From an uncultured Bacteroidales bacterium (GTDB lineage Bacteria > Bacteroidota > Bacteroidia > Bacteroidales > UBA932): a stretch of DNA of 51,770 bases. The notes below the pieces were generated by a model. The model was not told where the DNA came from. It ran no database searches and worked only from the letters and a program-made list of their open reading frames with translations. The stretch lies in assembly GCA_905235085.1 (NCBI GenBank), contig CAJOKD010000013.1, forward strand, positions 1 through 51,770, written 5' to 3'. Shown one piece after another: positions 17,115 to 24,296 of this stretch. How positions within the stretch are numbered: position 1 is the stretch's first letter; every line of letters begins with the position of its first letter. The position numbers and the translations under genes were made by a program.

Positions 17115-17129
17115 TCCACTGTAAGTGGA
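17115..17129 (-). other. Small inverted repeat in the radical SAM leader
   Basis: TCCACT and AGTGGA separated by three bases form a 6-bp hairpin, or an operator-like palindrome, between the -7 element (17141-17148) and the start codon (17093). It may be a regulator binding site or a leader hairpin. No regulator gene lies nearby. Confidence 0.35.
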
Positions 17130-17140
17130 AATCTTGCTTG

Positions 17141-17148
17141 CAAAGATA
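17141..17148 (-). promoter_or_regulatory. -7 promoter element of the radical SAM/lipoprotein unit
   Basis: Minus-strand TATCTTTG, a perfect consensus match, about 48 bases upstream of the radical SAM start. No good -33 TTTG is seen. Confidence 0.55.
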
Positions 17149-17166
17149 GGACGATTTGGCTTAAGT

Positions 17167-17198
17167 CTTGGATTAAATCGTTAAAATTTATAAATTGT
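17167..17198 (+). promoter_or_regulatory. Probable promoter of the hypB operon
   Basis: CTTG at 17167-17170, a 20-base spacer, then TAAATTGT at 17191-17198, a two-mismatch version of TAnnTTTG. It would start transcription near 17205, which argues for the ATG at 17215 as the hypB start rather than the GTG at 17197. Confidence 0.4.
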
Positions 17199-17214
17199 GG
17201 CGATTTATCAAGAT

Positions 17215-17889
17215 ATGGACGAGGTCAAGGTAATAGAAATCAAGAAAAGCATATTCGCAGAGAACGAAAAGGATGCGGATGGATTGAGGAAGGATCTGAA
17301 GAAGAAAGGAGTGTATCTGCTTAACCTGATGTCATCCCCTGGAAGCGGAAAGACCACGACCCTGATAGAGACGATCAACCGACTCAAGCATAAGTTGCGC
17401 ATTGCAGTGATGGAGGCCGACATCGACAGCGATGTCGACGCCGTCAAGGTGAAGGAGGCCACCGGAATCAGGTCCATCCAGCTGCATACTGGCGGTATGT
17501 GCCATCTGGATGCTGAAATGACCAGGCAGGGGTTGGACAACCTCCCTTTAGACGAAGTTGACCTAGTGGTCCTGGAGAATGTAGGCAACCTTGTCTGTCC
17601 GGCTGAATTCGACACCGGCAGCTGCCGCAACGCAATGATCCTTTCCGTCCCGGAAGGGGATGACAAGCCGCTTAAATATCCTTTGATGTTCTCCGTCTGT
17701 AATGTCGTCCTGATCAACAAGATGGACGTGTTGCCATATTTCGATTTCGATCCGGACAAGTGCAGGGAGTACATCCATATGCGGAATCCGGAAGCGAAAG
17801 TCTTCCCGGTCTGTGCCAAGACGGGGGAGGGCGTGGACGCTTTCGCCGAGTGGCTGCTCGGAGAGGTCATATCCTGGAAAGAACTATAA
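17215..17889 (+). CDS. hypB: HypB-like nickel-insertion GTPase
   Basis: 224 residues from the ATG at 17215 (MDEVKVIEIKKSIFAENEKD); an upstream GTG at 17197 overlaps the promoter. HypB is a G3E-type GTPase that delivers nickel to [NiFe]-hydrogenase precursors together with HypA. Present are the P-loop NLMSSPGSGKTT, Walker-B-type AVMEADIDSDVDA, the metal-site region QLHTGGMCHLDAEM, VLENVGNLVCPAEFD and the guanine motif LINKMD. The N-terminal histidine-rich nickel-storage stretch of some HypB proteins is absent. The gene heads a run with a large FAD/Fe-S protein and hypA, but no hydrogenase subunit lies in the window. Confidence 0.9.
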   Translation: MDEVKVIEIKKSIFAENEKDADGLRKDLKKKGVYLLNLMSSPGSGKTTTLIETINRLKHKLRIAVMEADIDSDVDAVKVKEATGIRSIQLHTGGMCHLDAEMTRQGLDNLPLDEVDLVVLENVGNLVCPAEFDTGSCRNAMILSVPEGDDKPLKYPLMFSVCNVVLINKMDVLPYFDFDPDKCREYIHMRNPEAKVFPVCAKTGEGVDAFAEWLLGEVISWKEL

Positions 17890-17901
17890 ATCAGATACTT
17901 T

Positions 17902-20727
17902 ATGCCTGAAATGTCAAGCAAGTTCGTCCCCAAGCACAAAGGGGACAAGAATCCGAACCAGAAACTCCTTAAATTTGTCCGTCACGTCTCGGACCGCATC
18001 CCCGGCAAGGTCAAGATGACCACGGATGCTCCGGAATACTGGGGGCTTGCCTGCATATTCGAAGACGAGATGGATGCAGTGACGCGCGATGCCTCCCTGG
18101 ACCTCCTTCTGGATATGCTGCCCTGTAATTTCTTCAAAGTGCGTAAGCATCATACTTACAAGAAGTTGCACGAGATGAACGCCGCCAAGCATTACACTCC
18201 GGACGATGCTTCCCTGGATGAACTCCTGGATAAACTCGCGTATTTCGGAATGTTGGAGTATGACTATGGCGACAAGTACACCAAGGATGGCCCTGTTCCG
18301 GGTACGACCTACGACAGGGAAGACCGGATATACTGGGTACCTATGTTCGTCCCCGGTTCCGCCGAGTATACGAATATGAACACCGAACTGATGGACAAGC
18401 ATCCGGAGCTGGCGATGTTCTTCGAGAGGATGACTTTCCTTCCTTTGGAGAAGGTGACTCCGATGGTTCCAATGGGCGGTTCGGGAATCGGAATGCACGT
18501 GATCCCCGTAGAGAAAGCTATTTCGATGGAGAACCAGTCCATCGATATCGAGCATATCTCTTACTGGCTCAAGAAATACGAGGGTCATATAGGCGTAGGA
18601 ATATGTTCCTGCCGCTATGGCCGCAAGAAACTCGATGAGGGCTGTGCAGACGATTACCGCGACTGGTGCATCGGAGTCGGTGATATGGCCGACTATCTGC
18701 GCGAGACCGGCCGCGGCCACGACATCACCTATGATGAGGCTATGGCGATCCTCAGGAAAGCCGAAGACCACGGTTTCGTACACCAGATAACCAACATCGA
18801 CGGAGAGGGGAAGATATTCGCGATATGCAATTGCAATGTAAAGATTTGTAATGCATTACGTACATCCCAGCTGTTCAATACCCCTAATATGTCACGCAGC
18901 GCATATGTCGCCGAGGTCGATCCGAAGAACTGCGTTGCCTGCGGCCGGTGCGTGGAATACTGTCCGGCCGGTGCCGTGAAGCTGGGCCAGAAACTCTGCA
19001 AGAAGAGCGGCCCTGTGAAGTATCCGAAGCACGAGCTCCCGGACGCTTCCAAATGGGGCCCTGCCAAATGGACCGAGGATTACCGGGACCGTAACCGCAT
19101 AAACTGCTACGAAATAGGAACTTCACCTTGCAAGACCGCTTGTCCGGCACATATCGCTGTCCAAGGTTACCTCAAGAAGGCTGCGGAAGGAAAGTATACG
19201 GAAGCCCTCGAACTCATCAAGCGCGAGAATCCTTTCCCGGCAGTCTGCGGACGTATCTGCAACCGCCGCTGCGAAGATGCTTGCACCAGAGGCACGATCG
19301 ACCAGCCTATCGCCATAGATGCAGTGAAGAAGTTCATCGCGGCGAAAGACCTCGATGCCGAGACCCGCTTCGTTCCGGAAGTGAACATAGTTTCTAATGT
19401 CCAGGAACGCTGGGAGGAGAAGATCGCGATAATCGGCGGAGGTCCTGCCGGACTGAGCTGCGCGAACTACCTTGCCACGATGGGATATCTGCCTACCGTA
19501 TTCGAGAAGAACCCGGAGCCTGGTGGAATGCTTCGCTACGGCATACCCTCGTACAAGCTTGAGAAAGATGTGGTTGCGGCAGAGATCGACATAATGAAAG
19601 AGATCGGTGTCGAAATCAGGACCGGAGTCGAGGTCGGCAAGGATGTCACTATCCAGCAGCTCCGCGACCAGGGATACAAGGCCTTCTACGTGGCCATTGG
19701 CTGCCAGGGCGGCCGCCTGCCCGGGATCCCGGGCGAGAACCTGGAAGGGACCGTGACGGCCATAGATTTCCTGCACGAGGCTAACACCGGCAAGGTGAAG
19801 GTTGAGGGAAAGGTCGTCGTGGTGGGAGGAGGCAATGTGGCTATCGATGCGGCCCGTGTCGCTAAACGCAGCGGAGCGTCCGAGGTTACGATGCTTTCAC
19901 TTGAAACCGAAGACATTATGCCTGCTTCTCCGGAGGAGCGTGCCGAAGCCCGCGAGGATGGCGTAGTCCTGAATCCCGGATGGGGACCGAAGGAAGTACT
20001 CGGGTCTGAAAAGGTAGAAGGCATTGTGTTCAAGAAATGCGTTTCCGTATTCGACGAAAATAACAGGTTCGCTCCTCAGTATGATGATAATGAACTGATT
20101 ACGCTTGAAGCCGATATGGTTATATTCGCCATCGGGCAGACCGTTGTCCTGAAAGACCTTCTGAAGGACACCAAGGTGGAGTTCTTCCGCGGGGTCTATC
20201 CTGTGGCGGACAAGCTGACTTACCAGACTGCGGAAGAAGACATATTCGTCGGAGGTGACGTTTTCACGGGGCCTAAGTTCGCGATAGATGCCATTGCTGC
20301 CGGCAAGGAAGCAGCTGAATCGTTGCATCGTTTCGTACAGCACGGACATATGACGATCGGCCGCAACAGGCGCGACTTCATCGAGCTCGACAAGGGCGAC
20401 ATCCTCGTCGAGTCATACGATAACTCCGCTAGACAGGTGGAAGGCCGCGCCGAGCGTGAAGACTTGTTCAAGGAGTATCATCTTACGCTCACGGAAGAAC
20501 AAGTCCGCAAGGAGACAGCCAGGTGCCTGTCCTGCGGTGTATCCGTGGTCGATGAGAACAAGTGCATAGGTTGCGGAATATGCACCACCAAGTGCGGATT
20601 CGATGCCATTCACCTGCACCGTGTGCATCCGGAAGCAAGCCATATGGTCACTTCCGAGGACAAGTTCAGCGGTATCCTCCCGTATATGCTCAAGCGCACC
20701 GGGAAGATCCTGTTCAAGAAGAAATAG
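17902..20727 (+). CDS. Large NAD(P)H:FAD/Fe-S oxidoreductase with GltD-like core
   Basis: 941 residues and multi-domain. Residues 1-330 hold an unrecognised domain with cysteine clusters ICSCRYGRKKLDEGC (about 235) and ICNCNVKICNAL (about 312). A 4Fe-4S motif CVACGRCVEYCP follows at residue 344. Next is a GltD/PreT-type N-terminal Fe-S domain (CKTACPAHIAVQGYLKKAA, CGRICNRRCEDAC), then the FAD motif IIGGGPAGLSCANY near 510, an NAD(P)H motif VVVGGGNVAIDAARVAKR near 639, FVGGDVFTGP, and a final 4Fe-4S motif CIGCGICTTKCG near 888. It should take electrons from NAD(P)H and pass them to partner proteins. Placement between hypB and hypA is unusual and suggests a link to a nickel enzyme or hydrogen metabolism. 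The partner is not in the window. Confidence 0.83.
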   Translation: MPEMSSKFVPKHKGDKNPNQKLLKFVRHVSDRIPGKVKMTTDAPEYWGLACIFEDEMDAVTRDASLDLLLDMLPCNFFKVRKHHTYKKLHEMNAAKHYTPDDASLDELLDKLAYFGMLEYDYGDKYTKDGPVPGTTYDREDRIYWVPMFVPGSAEYTNMNTELMDKHPELAMFFERMTFLPLEKVTPMVPMGGSGIGMHVIPVEKAISMENQSIDIEHISYWLKKYEGHIGVGICSCRYGRKKLDEGCADDYRDWCIGVGDMADYLRETGRGHDITYDEAMAILRKAEDHGFVHQITNIDGEGKIFAICNCNVKICNALRTSQLFNTPNMSRSAYVAEVDPKNCVACGRCVEYCPAGAVKLGQKLCKKSGPVKYPKHELPDASKWGPAKWTEDYRDRNRINCYEIGTSPCKTACPAHIAVQGYLKKAAEGKYTEALELIKRENPFPAVCGRICNRRCEDACTRGTIDQPIAIDAVKKFIAAKDLDAETRFVPEVNIVSNVQERWEEKIAIIGGGPAGLSCANYLATMGYLPTVFEKNPEPGGMLRYGIPSYKLEKDVVAAEIDIMKEIGVEIRTGVEVGKDVTIQQLRDQGYKAFYVAIGCQGGRLPGIPGENLEGTVTAIDFLHEANTGKVKVEGKVVVVGGGNVAIDAARVAKRSGASEVTMLSLETEDIMPASPEERAEAREDGVVLNPGWGPKEVLGSEKVEGIVFKKCVSVFDENNRFAPQYDDNELITLEADMVIFAIGQTVVLKDLLKDTKVEFFRGVYPVADKLTYQTAEEDIFVGGDVFTGPKFAIDAIAAGKEAAESLHRFVQHGHMTIGRNRRDFIELDKGDILVESYDNSARQVEGRAEREDLFKEYHLTLTEEQVRKETARCLSCGVSVVDENKCIGCGICTTKCGFDAIHLHRVHPEASHMVTSEDKFSGILPYMLKRTGKILFKKK

Positions 20728-20732
20728 AACCG

Positions 20733-21083
20733 ATGCACGAACTGGGGATAGTCTTCTATATAATCCGGGATGTCAAGCAGGCAGCCAGGGAGAACAACGT
20801 CGGACACGTTTCCGCAGTAGTGATGAATATCGGAGAGGTTTCGACCATAGTGCCTGAATACCTTGAAGACTGCTGGAAATGGGCGGCCGCGAAGGAACCT
20901 CTTCTCTCAGGGTGCGAATTGAAGATAAACCTGATACCTGCCGTTACCAGATGCGAGGACTGCGGCAAAGAATACGAAACCGTGACCTATGGTAAGACCT
21001 GTCCCTTCTGCAAAGGGTCCAATACATACCTCCTCCGTGGCAACGAGGTGGAAATAAAGGAAATAGAAGTGCCGAACAACTAA
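20733..21083 (+). CDS. hypA: HypA-like nickel metallochaperone
   Basis: 116 residues. HypA binds nickel through the N-terminal MHE motif, which is intact here (MHELGIVFYI), and carries a structural zinc site formed by two CxxC pairs, seen as CEDCGKEY and CPFC near residues 71-93. It hands nickel to hydrogenase, or in some bacteria urease, precursors together with HypB. The ATG at 20733 follows the oxidoreductase stop by five bases, indicating one operon. The other maturation genes (hypC-F) and a hydrogenase large subunit are not seen in this window. Confidence 0.9.
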   Translation: MHELGIVFYIIRDVKQAARENNVGHVSAVVMNIGEVSTIVPEYLEDCWKWAAAKEPLLSGCELKINLIPAVTRCEDCGKEYETVTYGKTCPFCKGSNTYLLRGNEVEIKEIEVPNN

Positions 21084-21095
21084 ATTGAAAAGAAT

Positions 21096-21452
21096 ATGTC
21101 TTGTTTTGTAGTTCCTCTGGTACAGGCGATCGCCACCAGTGTTTACCGCAAGCGTAACAGCGACTCGATCCACGATCCGGAAGCATCACCTTTCAAACGT
21201 CATCTCACTTCGCTGGAGAAGATGCTCTGGGGTGGGTCGGTAATGCTCATCGTAGACCACGTCATAAACGGGGAGCTAACTTGGCGTTTCCCGTTCTTCA
21301 CTGCCTTGGACAGTGTCGGAGGAGGCGCCGTAATGCTCAAGGAAATGCTCACCGTGGGTGTGCCTATGTCCCTTGCCCTTACGGTGGTATGGGCAGTCTG
21401 GGCGCTTATTGCATCAAAGAAGGAATCTCTTGATATTCAAACAAATAACTAA
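21096..21452 (+). CDS. Small integral membrane protein of the hypB-hypA operon
   Basis: 118 residues with no recognised family. The N-terminal 40 residues are polar and basic (YRKRNSDSIHDPEASPFKRH). Hydrophobic stretches follow at about residues 43-60 (MLWGGSVMLIVDHVI) and 88-110 (VPMSLALTVVWAVWALIAS), with a possible amphipathic segment between. The charged residues around them suggest an inner-membrane protein. It lies 12 bases after hypA and 11 bases before the DUF5692 gene, so it probably works with both. A role as membrane anchor or as a subunit of a membrane redox complex is conceivable but not shown. Confidence 0.75.
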   Translation: MSCFVVPLVQAIATSVYRKRNSDSIHDPEASPFKRHLTSLEKMLWGGSVMLIVDHVINGELTWRFPFFTALDSVGGGAVMLKEMLTVGVPMSLALTVVWAVWALIASKKESLDIQTNN

Positions 21453-21463
21453 TCATTCAAATT

Positions 21464-22552
21464 ATGTTTTTCCAAGTCTATGGGGCTAACGCCCTTGCTC
21501 AGTGGGGGATGCTGCTGGTCGTACTTCTCGGCCTCATCCTCCTGAATGAGTTCGCCCGCCGCACAAAGGCCGGCGGTGCCATTATGTTCTTCGTCATTCC
21601 AGCCCTTCTGACGGCCTATTTTGTGGCTATTGCGATCGGTGCGGCAAACGGTTCGGAATGGGCGCTCAAGAACCAGACCCACCTGTATATGAACGGCTGG
21701 TTCCACTATGCCAAGCTCTATGCAGCCTTGACGGGATGTATCGGCTTTATGATGATCAAGTACAAATGGGGAATCGGAGCCAAGCATTGGTTCAAGCCGT
21801 TCCCGTTCATCATCGTCGCAATAAACATCCTCATCGCTGTGGCTTCCGATTTCGAGTCTGCCATCAAGGGATGGAACTGCTGGTGGCTTTCCAGTGAAGG
21901 AGTGTGGCTCTACGGTGGCTGGCACAATGTGATGAACGGTGTCGCCGGTATCCTCAACATCTTCTGTATGACGGCCTGGTGGAGCGTCTATGCTTCGAAG
22001 GACAAGAAGGATATGATCTGGGCCGATATGACCTGGGTCTATATCATCATCTACGACGTCTGGAACTTCGCATATACGTACAACTGCCTGCCTACCCATT
22101 CCTGGTATTGCGGTATCGCCCTGCTCCTTGCTCCTACAATCGCAGCTCTTTGCTGGAACAGGGGTGGATGGATCCAGAACCGCGCCAACACCCTGGCCAT
22201 CTGGTGTATGTTCGCTCAGGTATTCCCTCTCTTCCAGGAGACCTTCAAGGACGGTCGCCAGTGGTTCGACTGGGCAGTCCTTCCGGTTCAGTATCCTGAA
22301 GGAGTCACCACTATCGAGAAGATCTACGAGGCGGCCGGAGGCAACGCTGCTGCGGTTGGCACGACGGTCGACAGCATAGCCGCCAATCCTACAATGATGA
22401 CCGTCATCAGCGCTCTTGCCCTGATTGTCAACATCATCGCCCTCGGATACATCATCTGCGTCTCCAGGAAGCGTCACATCAATCCTTACAAGGAGGACGT
22501 CTTCATCGACCAGAAGTATTACAAGGAGGCTATGGCCCGCGCCGACGTATAG
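21464..22552 (+). CDS. DUF5692 family multi-spanning membrane protein
   Basis: 362 residues with about eight to nine hydrophobic segments, for example MLLVVLLGLILLNEF, IMFFVIPALLTAYFVAIAIG, FIIVAINILIAVAS and MMTVISALALIVNIIALGYI. The loops are rich in tryptophan, histidine and tyrosine (WGIGAKHWF, GWNCWWLSSEGVWLYGGWHN, YDVWNFAYTYNCLPTHSWYC). It fits DUF5692, a membrane family of unknown function. Location downstream of hypB, an Fe-S flavoprotein and hypA suggests a role in membrane-linked redox chemistry or metal handling. A hairpin at 22573-22610 closes the unit. Confidence 0.8.
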   Translation: MFFQVYGANALAQWGMLLVVLLGLILLNEFARRTKAGGAIMFFVIPALLTAYFVAIAIGAANGSEWALKNQTHLYMNGWFHYAKLYAALTGCIGFMMIKYKWGIGAKHWFKPFPFIIVAINILIAVASDFESAIKGWNCWWLSSEGVWLYGGWHNVMNGVAGILNIFCMTAWWSVYASKDKKDMIWADMTWVYIIIYDVWNFAYTYNCLPTHSWYCGIALLLAPTIAALCWNRGGWIQNRANTLAIWCMFAQVFPLFQETFKDGRQWFDWAVLPVQYPEGVTTIEKIYEAAGGNAAAVGTTVDSIAANPTMMTVISALALIVNIIALGYIICVSRKRHINPYKEDVFIDQKYYKEAMARADV

Positions 22553-22572
22553 CCTTTGTCCTTGAATTAATG

Positions 22573-22610
22573 GTTATGGCCTCGGAGTCTGATAGCTTCG
22601 AGGCCATAAC
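22573..22610 (+). terminator. Hairpin between convergent DUF5692 and plug-like genes
   Basis: A stem of about 15 bp: 22573-22587 (GTTATGGCCTCGGAG) pairs with 22596-22610 around an eight-base loop, with one G-T wobble. No T-tract follows on either strand, so termination efficiency is uncertain. It sits between two convergent genes and may serve both. Confidence 0.5.
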
Positions 22611-22625
22611 TGTAACTGCATGGCA

Positions 22626-23168
22626 TCAATACCTTACAATAACTGTCTCGTTGTCGGCTTTCTTCTTCCTGTCAGTGGTGATTATCATTACCGAGACATC
22701 TTCACCGTATTGAAGTGCTTCTGGAGACCCTTCCTTCAGCACCTTTACGCTTCTGATATTCGTGGATGGAATCTCCTTCAGCGCTGTTGCTGCAGCTTCG
22801 CCGTAGTATCTTTCTCCATCGATGACATATACCAGCTTTTTCTGTTTATTGGTGATGACCTTTATCCCTTTGTTGAGCAGGATTGAATCCGGGCTGAATT
22901 TCACTGACTTTAGTGGATCCAGGTTGAAATTGGAGAAAGTACCGAAAAAAGGGTATGTGGAACTTGCAGTGGTGATGGAATGAACAGTAATTGCCTTGGA
23001 TCCGGATCCCTTGGTCGTGATCTTGTAATCCTTGACGTTTTTCCCTTTGAGTTGGGATCCGTCGAAATGCTCTACGGCTTCATTATCAATAACATAGATG
23101 GTCTGTTGGGCGTTGAGTGAAAATACGCTGGCAGTCAGGCAGAGTAAAAGGATGATAATCTTCTTCAT
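22626..23168 (-). CDS. Small secreted TonB-plug-like protein of a sigma/anti-sigma unit
   Basis: 180 residues with a signal peptide (IIILLLCLTASVFSLNA). The C-terminal part reads VYVIDGERYYGEAAATAL, IPSTNIRSVKVLKEGSPEAL and DVSVMIITTDR, which resembles the beta-strand motif of TonB-dependent receptor plug domains (IDG...IESIEVLKD...IIITT). The N-terminal half has a related TIYVIDNEAVEHFDG start, so the protein may hold two degenerate copies. No beta-barrel is present. It is the third gene of an ECF sigma/anti-sigma run, so it may be a signalling partner or a regulated product. Function is not established. Confidence 0.68.
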   Translation of the reverse strand: MKKIIILLLCLTASVFSLNAQQTIYVIDNEAVEHFDGSQLKGKNVKDYKITTKGSGSKAITVHSITTASSTYPFFGTFSNFNLDPLKSVKFSPDSILLNKGIKVITNKQKKLVYVIDGERYYGEAAATALKEIPSTNIRSVKVLKEGSPEALQYGEDVSVMIITTDRKKKADNETVIVRY

Positions 23169-23178
23169 CGATGATTGT

Positions 23179-23700
23179 TTACTGGTTGAACGATACTAGA
23201 TTGAAAGATTTGCCTCCGTCAAGAGGTGTTACCATGAATGAGGCAGTCTGCCCATCGGGGAAATGGGCCGTCATTACAAACCCGTCCCCGACAGGTCTGA
23301 ATTCCAAGTTGTCTGCTTCTCCCGGGTCGAAATTCGAGATGAAAGCTATTTTCTGGAGTAAGTCCATGTAGTCGTTTTGCGCCGATTCCTGTCCTGATGT
23401 ACTTTCCGGTTTCCTGACAAGTAAGACCAGAGTCAGGATCGCTGCGGCTATTCCCGCAAGGGAGAAGCCCCAGGTGCGGAAGGCCCTCATCCTTGAGGGT
23501 TTGATAATTCGGTCAAATTCTTCGCCGGCTTCCGGGAGAGCGCTCAACCGGACAGGCTGCATAGCCCGCATCATACGGAATACTGCCTCCTCTTGATCAT
23601 CTTCAGGCGGCGTGGAGGCAAAAGAGCCGTAAAGTTCCCGCTCCTGTTCTACGGTCGTGTCTGCTTCGAGATATGATCTTATCAATTTTTTCCGGTCCAT
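23179..23700 (-). CDS. Anti-sigma-factor-like protein with one transmembrane segment
   Basis: 173 residues. An N-terminal cytoplasmic part begins MDRKKLIRSYLEADTTVEQE, typical of small Bacteroidota anti-sigma proteins. One transmembrane helix follows at about residues 77-96 (GFSLAGIAAAILTLVLLV), then a periplasmic part of about 75 residues with FRPVGDGFVMTAHFPDGQ. Its gene begins four bases after the ECF sigma gene, the classic arrangement for a cognate anti-sigma factor. No zinc-binding anti-sigma motif (HxxxCxxC) is present, so any inhibition would use another mode. The trailing plug-like gene may supply the periplasmic signal. Confidence 0.72.
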   Translation of the reverse strand: MDRKKLIRSYLEADTTVEQERELYGSFASTPPEDDQEEAVFRMMRAMQPVRLSALPEAGEEFDRIIKPSRMRAFRTWGFSLAGIAAAILTLVLLVRKPESTSGQESAQNDYMDLLQKIAFISNFDPGEADNLEFRPVGDGFVMTAHFPDGQTASFMVTPLDGGKSFNLVSFNQ

Positions 23701-23704
23701 ATTG

Positions 23705-24202
23705 TTATCCCTGTTTCAGAATCTTTGTTATTTCTTTACGTGCTGCCGAGATCGAGCTCTTGACGCTGCTTTTCGGTCTGCCTGTGACTGCTGCTATCTC
23801 ATCCAGGGATAATCCGGTGGCTCGCAGCTCAAGTAATCTCTGTGTGCCGGCGGACAGTTGTTTCAGAGCGATGTCCGCAATTCTTTCCGCCTCAGATGAT
23901 TCGATAGGTTGGGACGCCTCTTCCGAAGAGGACAGGTAGTCGGGGGATATCCGCTCACTATCAACCAACCGTCCTCTTTTCCGCCAAATGGATATGCAAC
24001 GGTTTTTTGCGGCTGAAACGGCCCAAGCCTCGGTGTTGCTTATAAGGATACCCTTATGCCGGGCTTCCCAGAGCCGGAGCAGGACATCCTGGACTACATC
24101 CTCAGGATCGCCGTCCAGCTTCGATGCGCGGAAGAATCTCCGTGCAACCGACATCACCTTTGGCCGTAATCCGGCAATCTCTGTTTCAAGTGTCTTGTCC
24201 AT
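23705..24202 (-). CDS. ECF-type RNA polymerase sigma factor
   Basis: 165 residues. Sigma region 2 includes GDPEDVVQDVLLRLWEARHK and TEAWAVSAAKNRCISIWRKR. Region 4 includes LKQLSAGTQRLLELRATGLS followed by DEIAAVTGRPKSSVKSSISAARKEI, a helix-turn-helix. The linker is short and there is no region 3, as in ECF sigma factors. It starts a three-gene unit with a one-TM anti-sigma candidate and a secreted plug-like protein. A promoter resembling ECF targets precedes it (24213-24240), so it may regulate itself. Confidence 0.9.
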   Translation of the reverse strand: MDKTLETEIAGLRPKVMSVARRFFRASKLDGDPEDVVQDVLLRLWEARHKGILISNTEAWAVSAAKNRCISIWRKRGRLVDSERISPDYLSSSEEASQPIESSEAERIADIALKQLSAGTQRLLELRATGLSLDEIAAVTGRPKSSVKSSISAARKEITKILKQG

Positions 24203-24212
24203 GCTTCACTTG

Positions 24213-24240
24213 TATAGACGCAATAATCGTGAAAAGTCAA
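24213..24240 (-). promoter_or_regulatory. Possible ECF-type autoregulatory promoter
   Basis: On the minus strand TTGACTT (24240-24234) is followed about 13 bases later by CGTCTATA (24220-24213). CGTC is a frequent -10 core of ECF promoters, and the house-keeping TAnnTTTG element is absent here. The sigma gene starts at 24202. Self-activation is inferred, not shown. Confidence 0.35.
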
Positions 24241-24247
24241 TAAAAAA

Positions 24248-24270
24248 GAGGATGACTTCGGGTCATCCTC
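24248..24270 (-). terminator. Intrinsic terminator of the Omp85-like gene
   Basis: GAGGATGAC (24248-24256) pairs with GTCATCCTC (24262-24270) around a TTCGG loop. On the minus strand the hairpin is followed by a run of six T residues (24247-24242). It lies 27 bases beyond the stop of the Omp85-like gene and just before the sigma promoter. Confidence 0.85.
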
Positions 24271-24296
24271 CGTATAAGGCTTAATCCTGTATGTCG

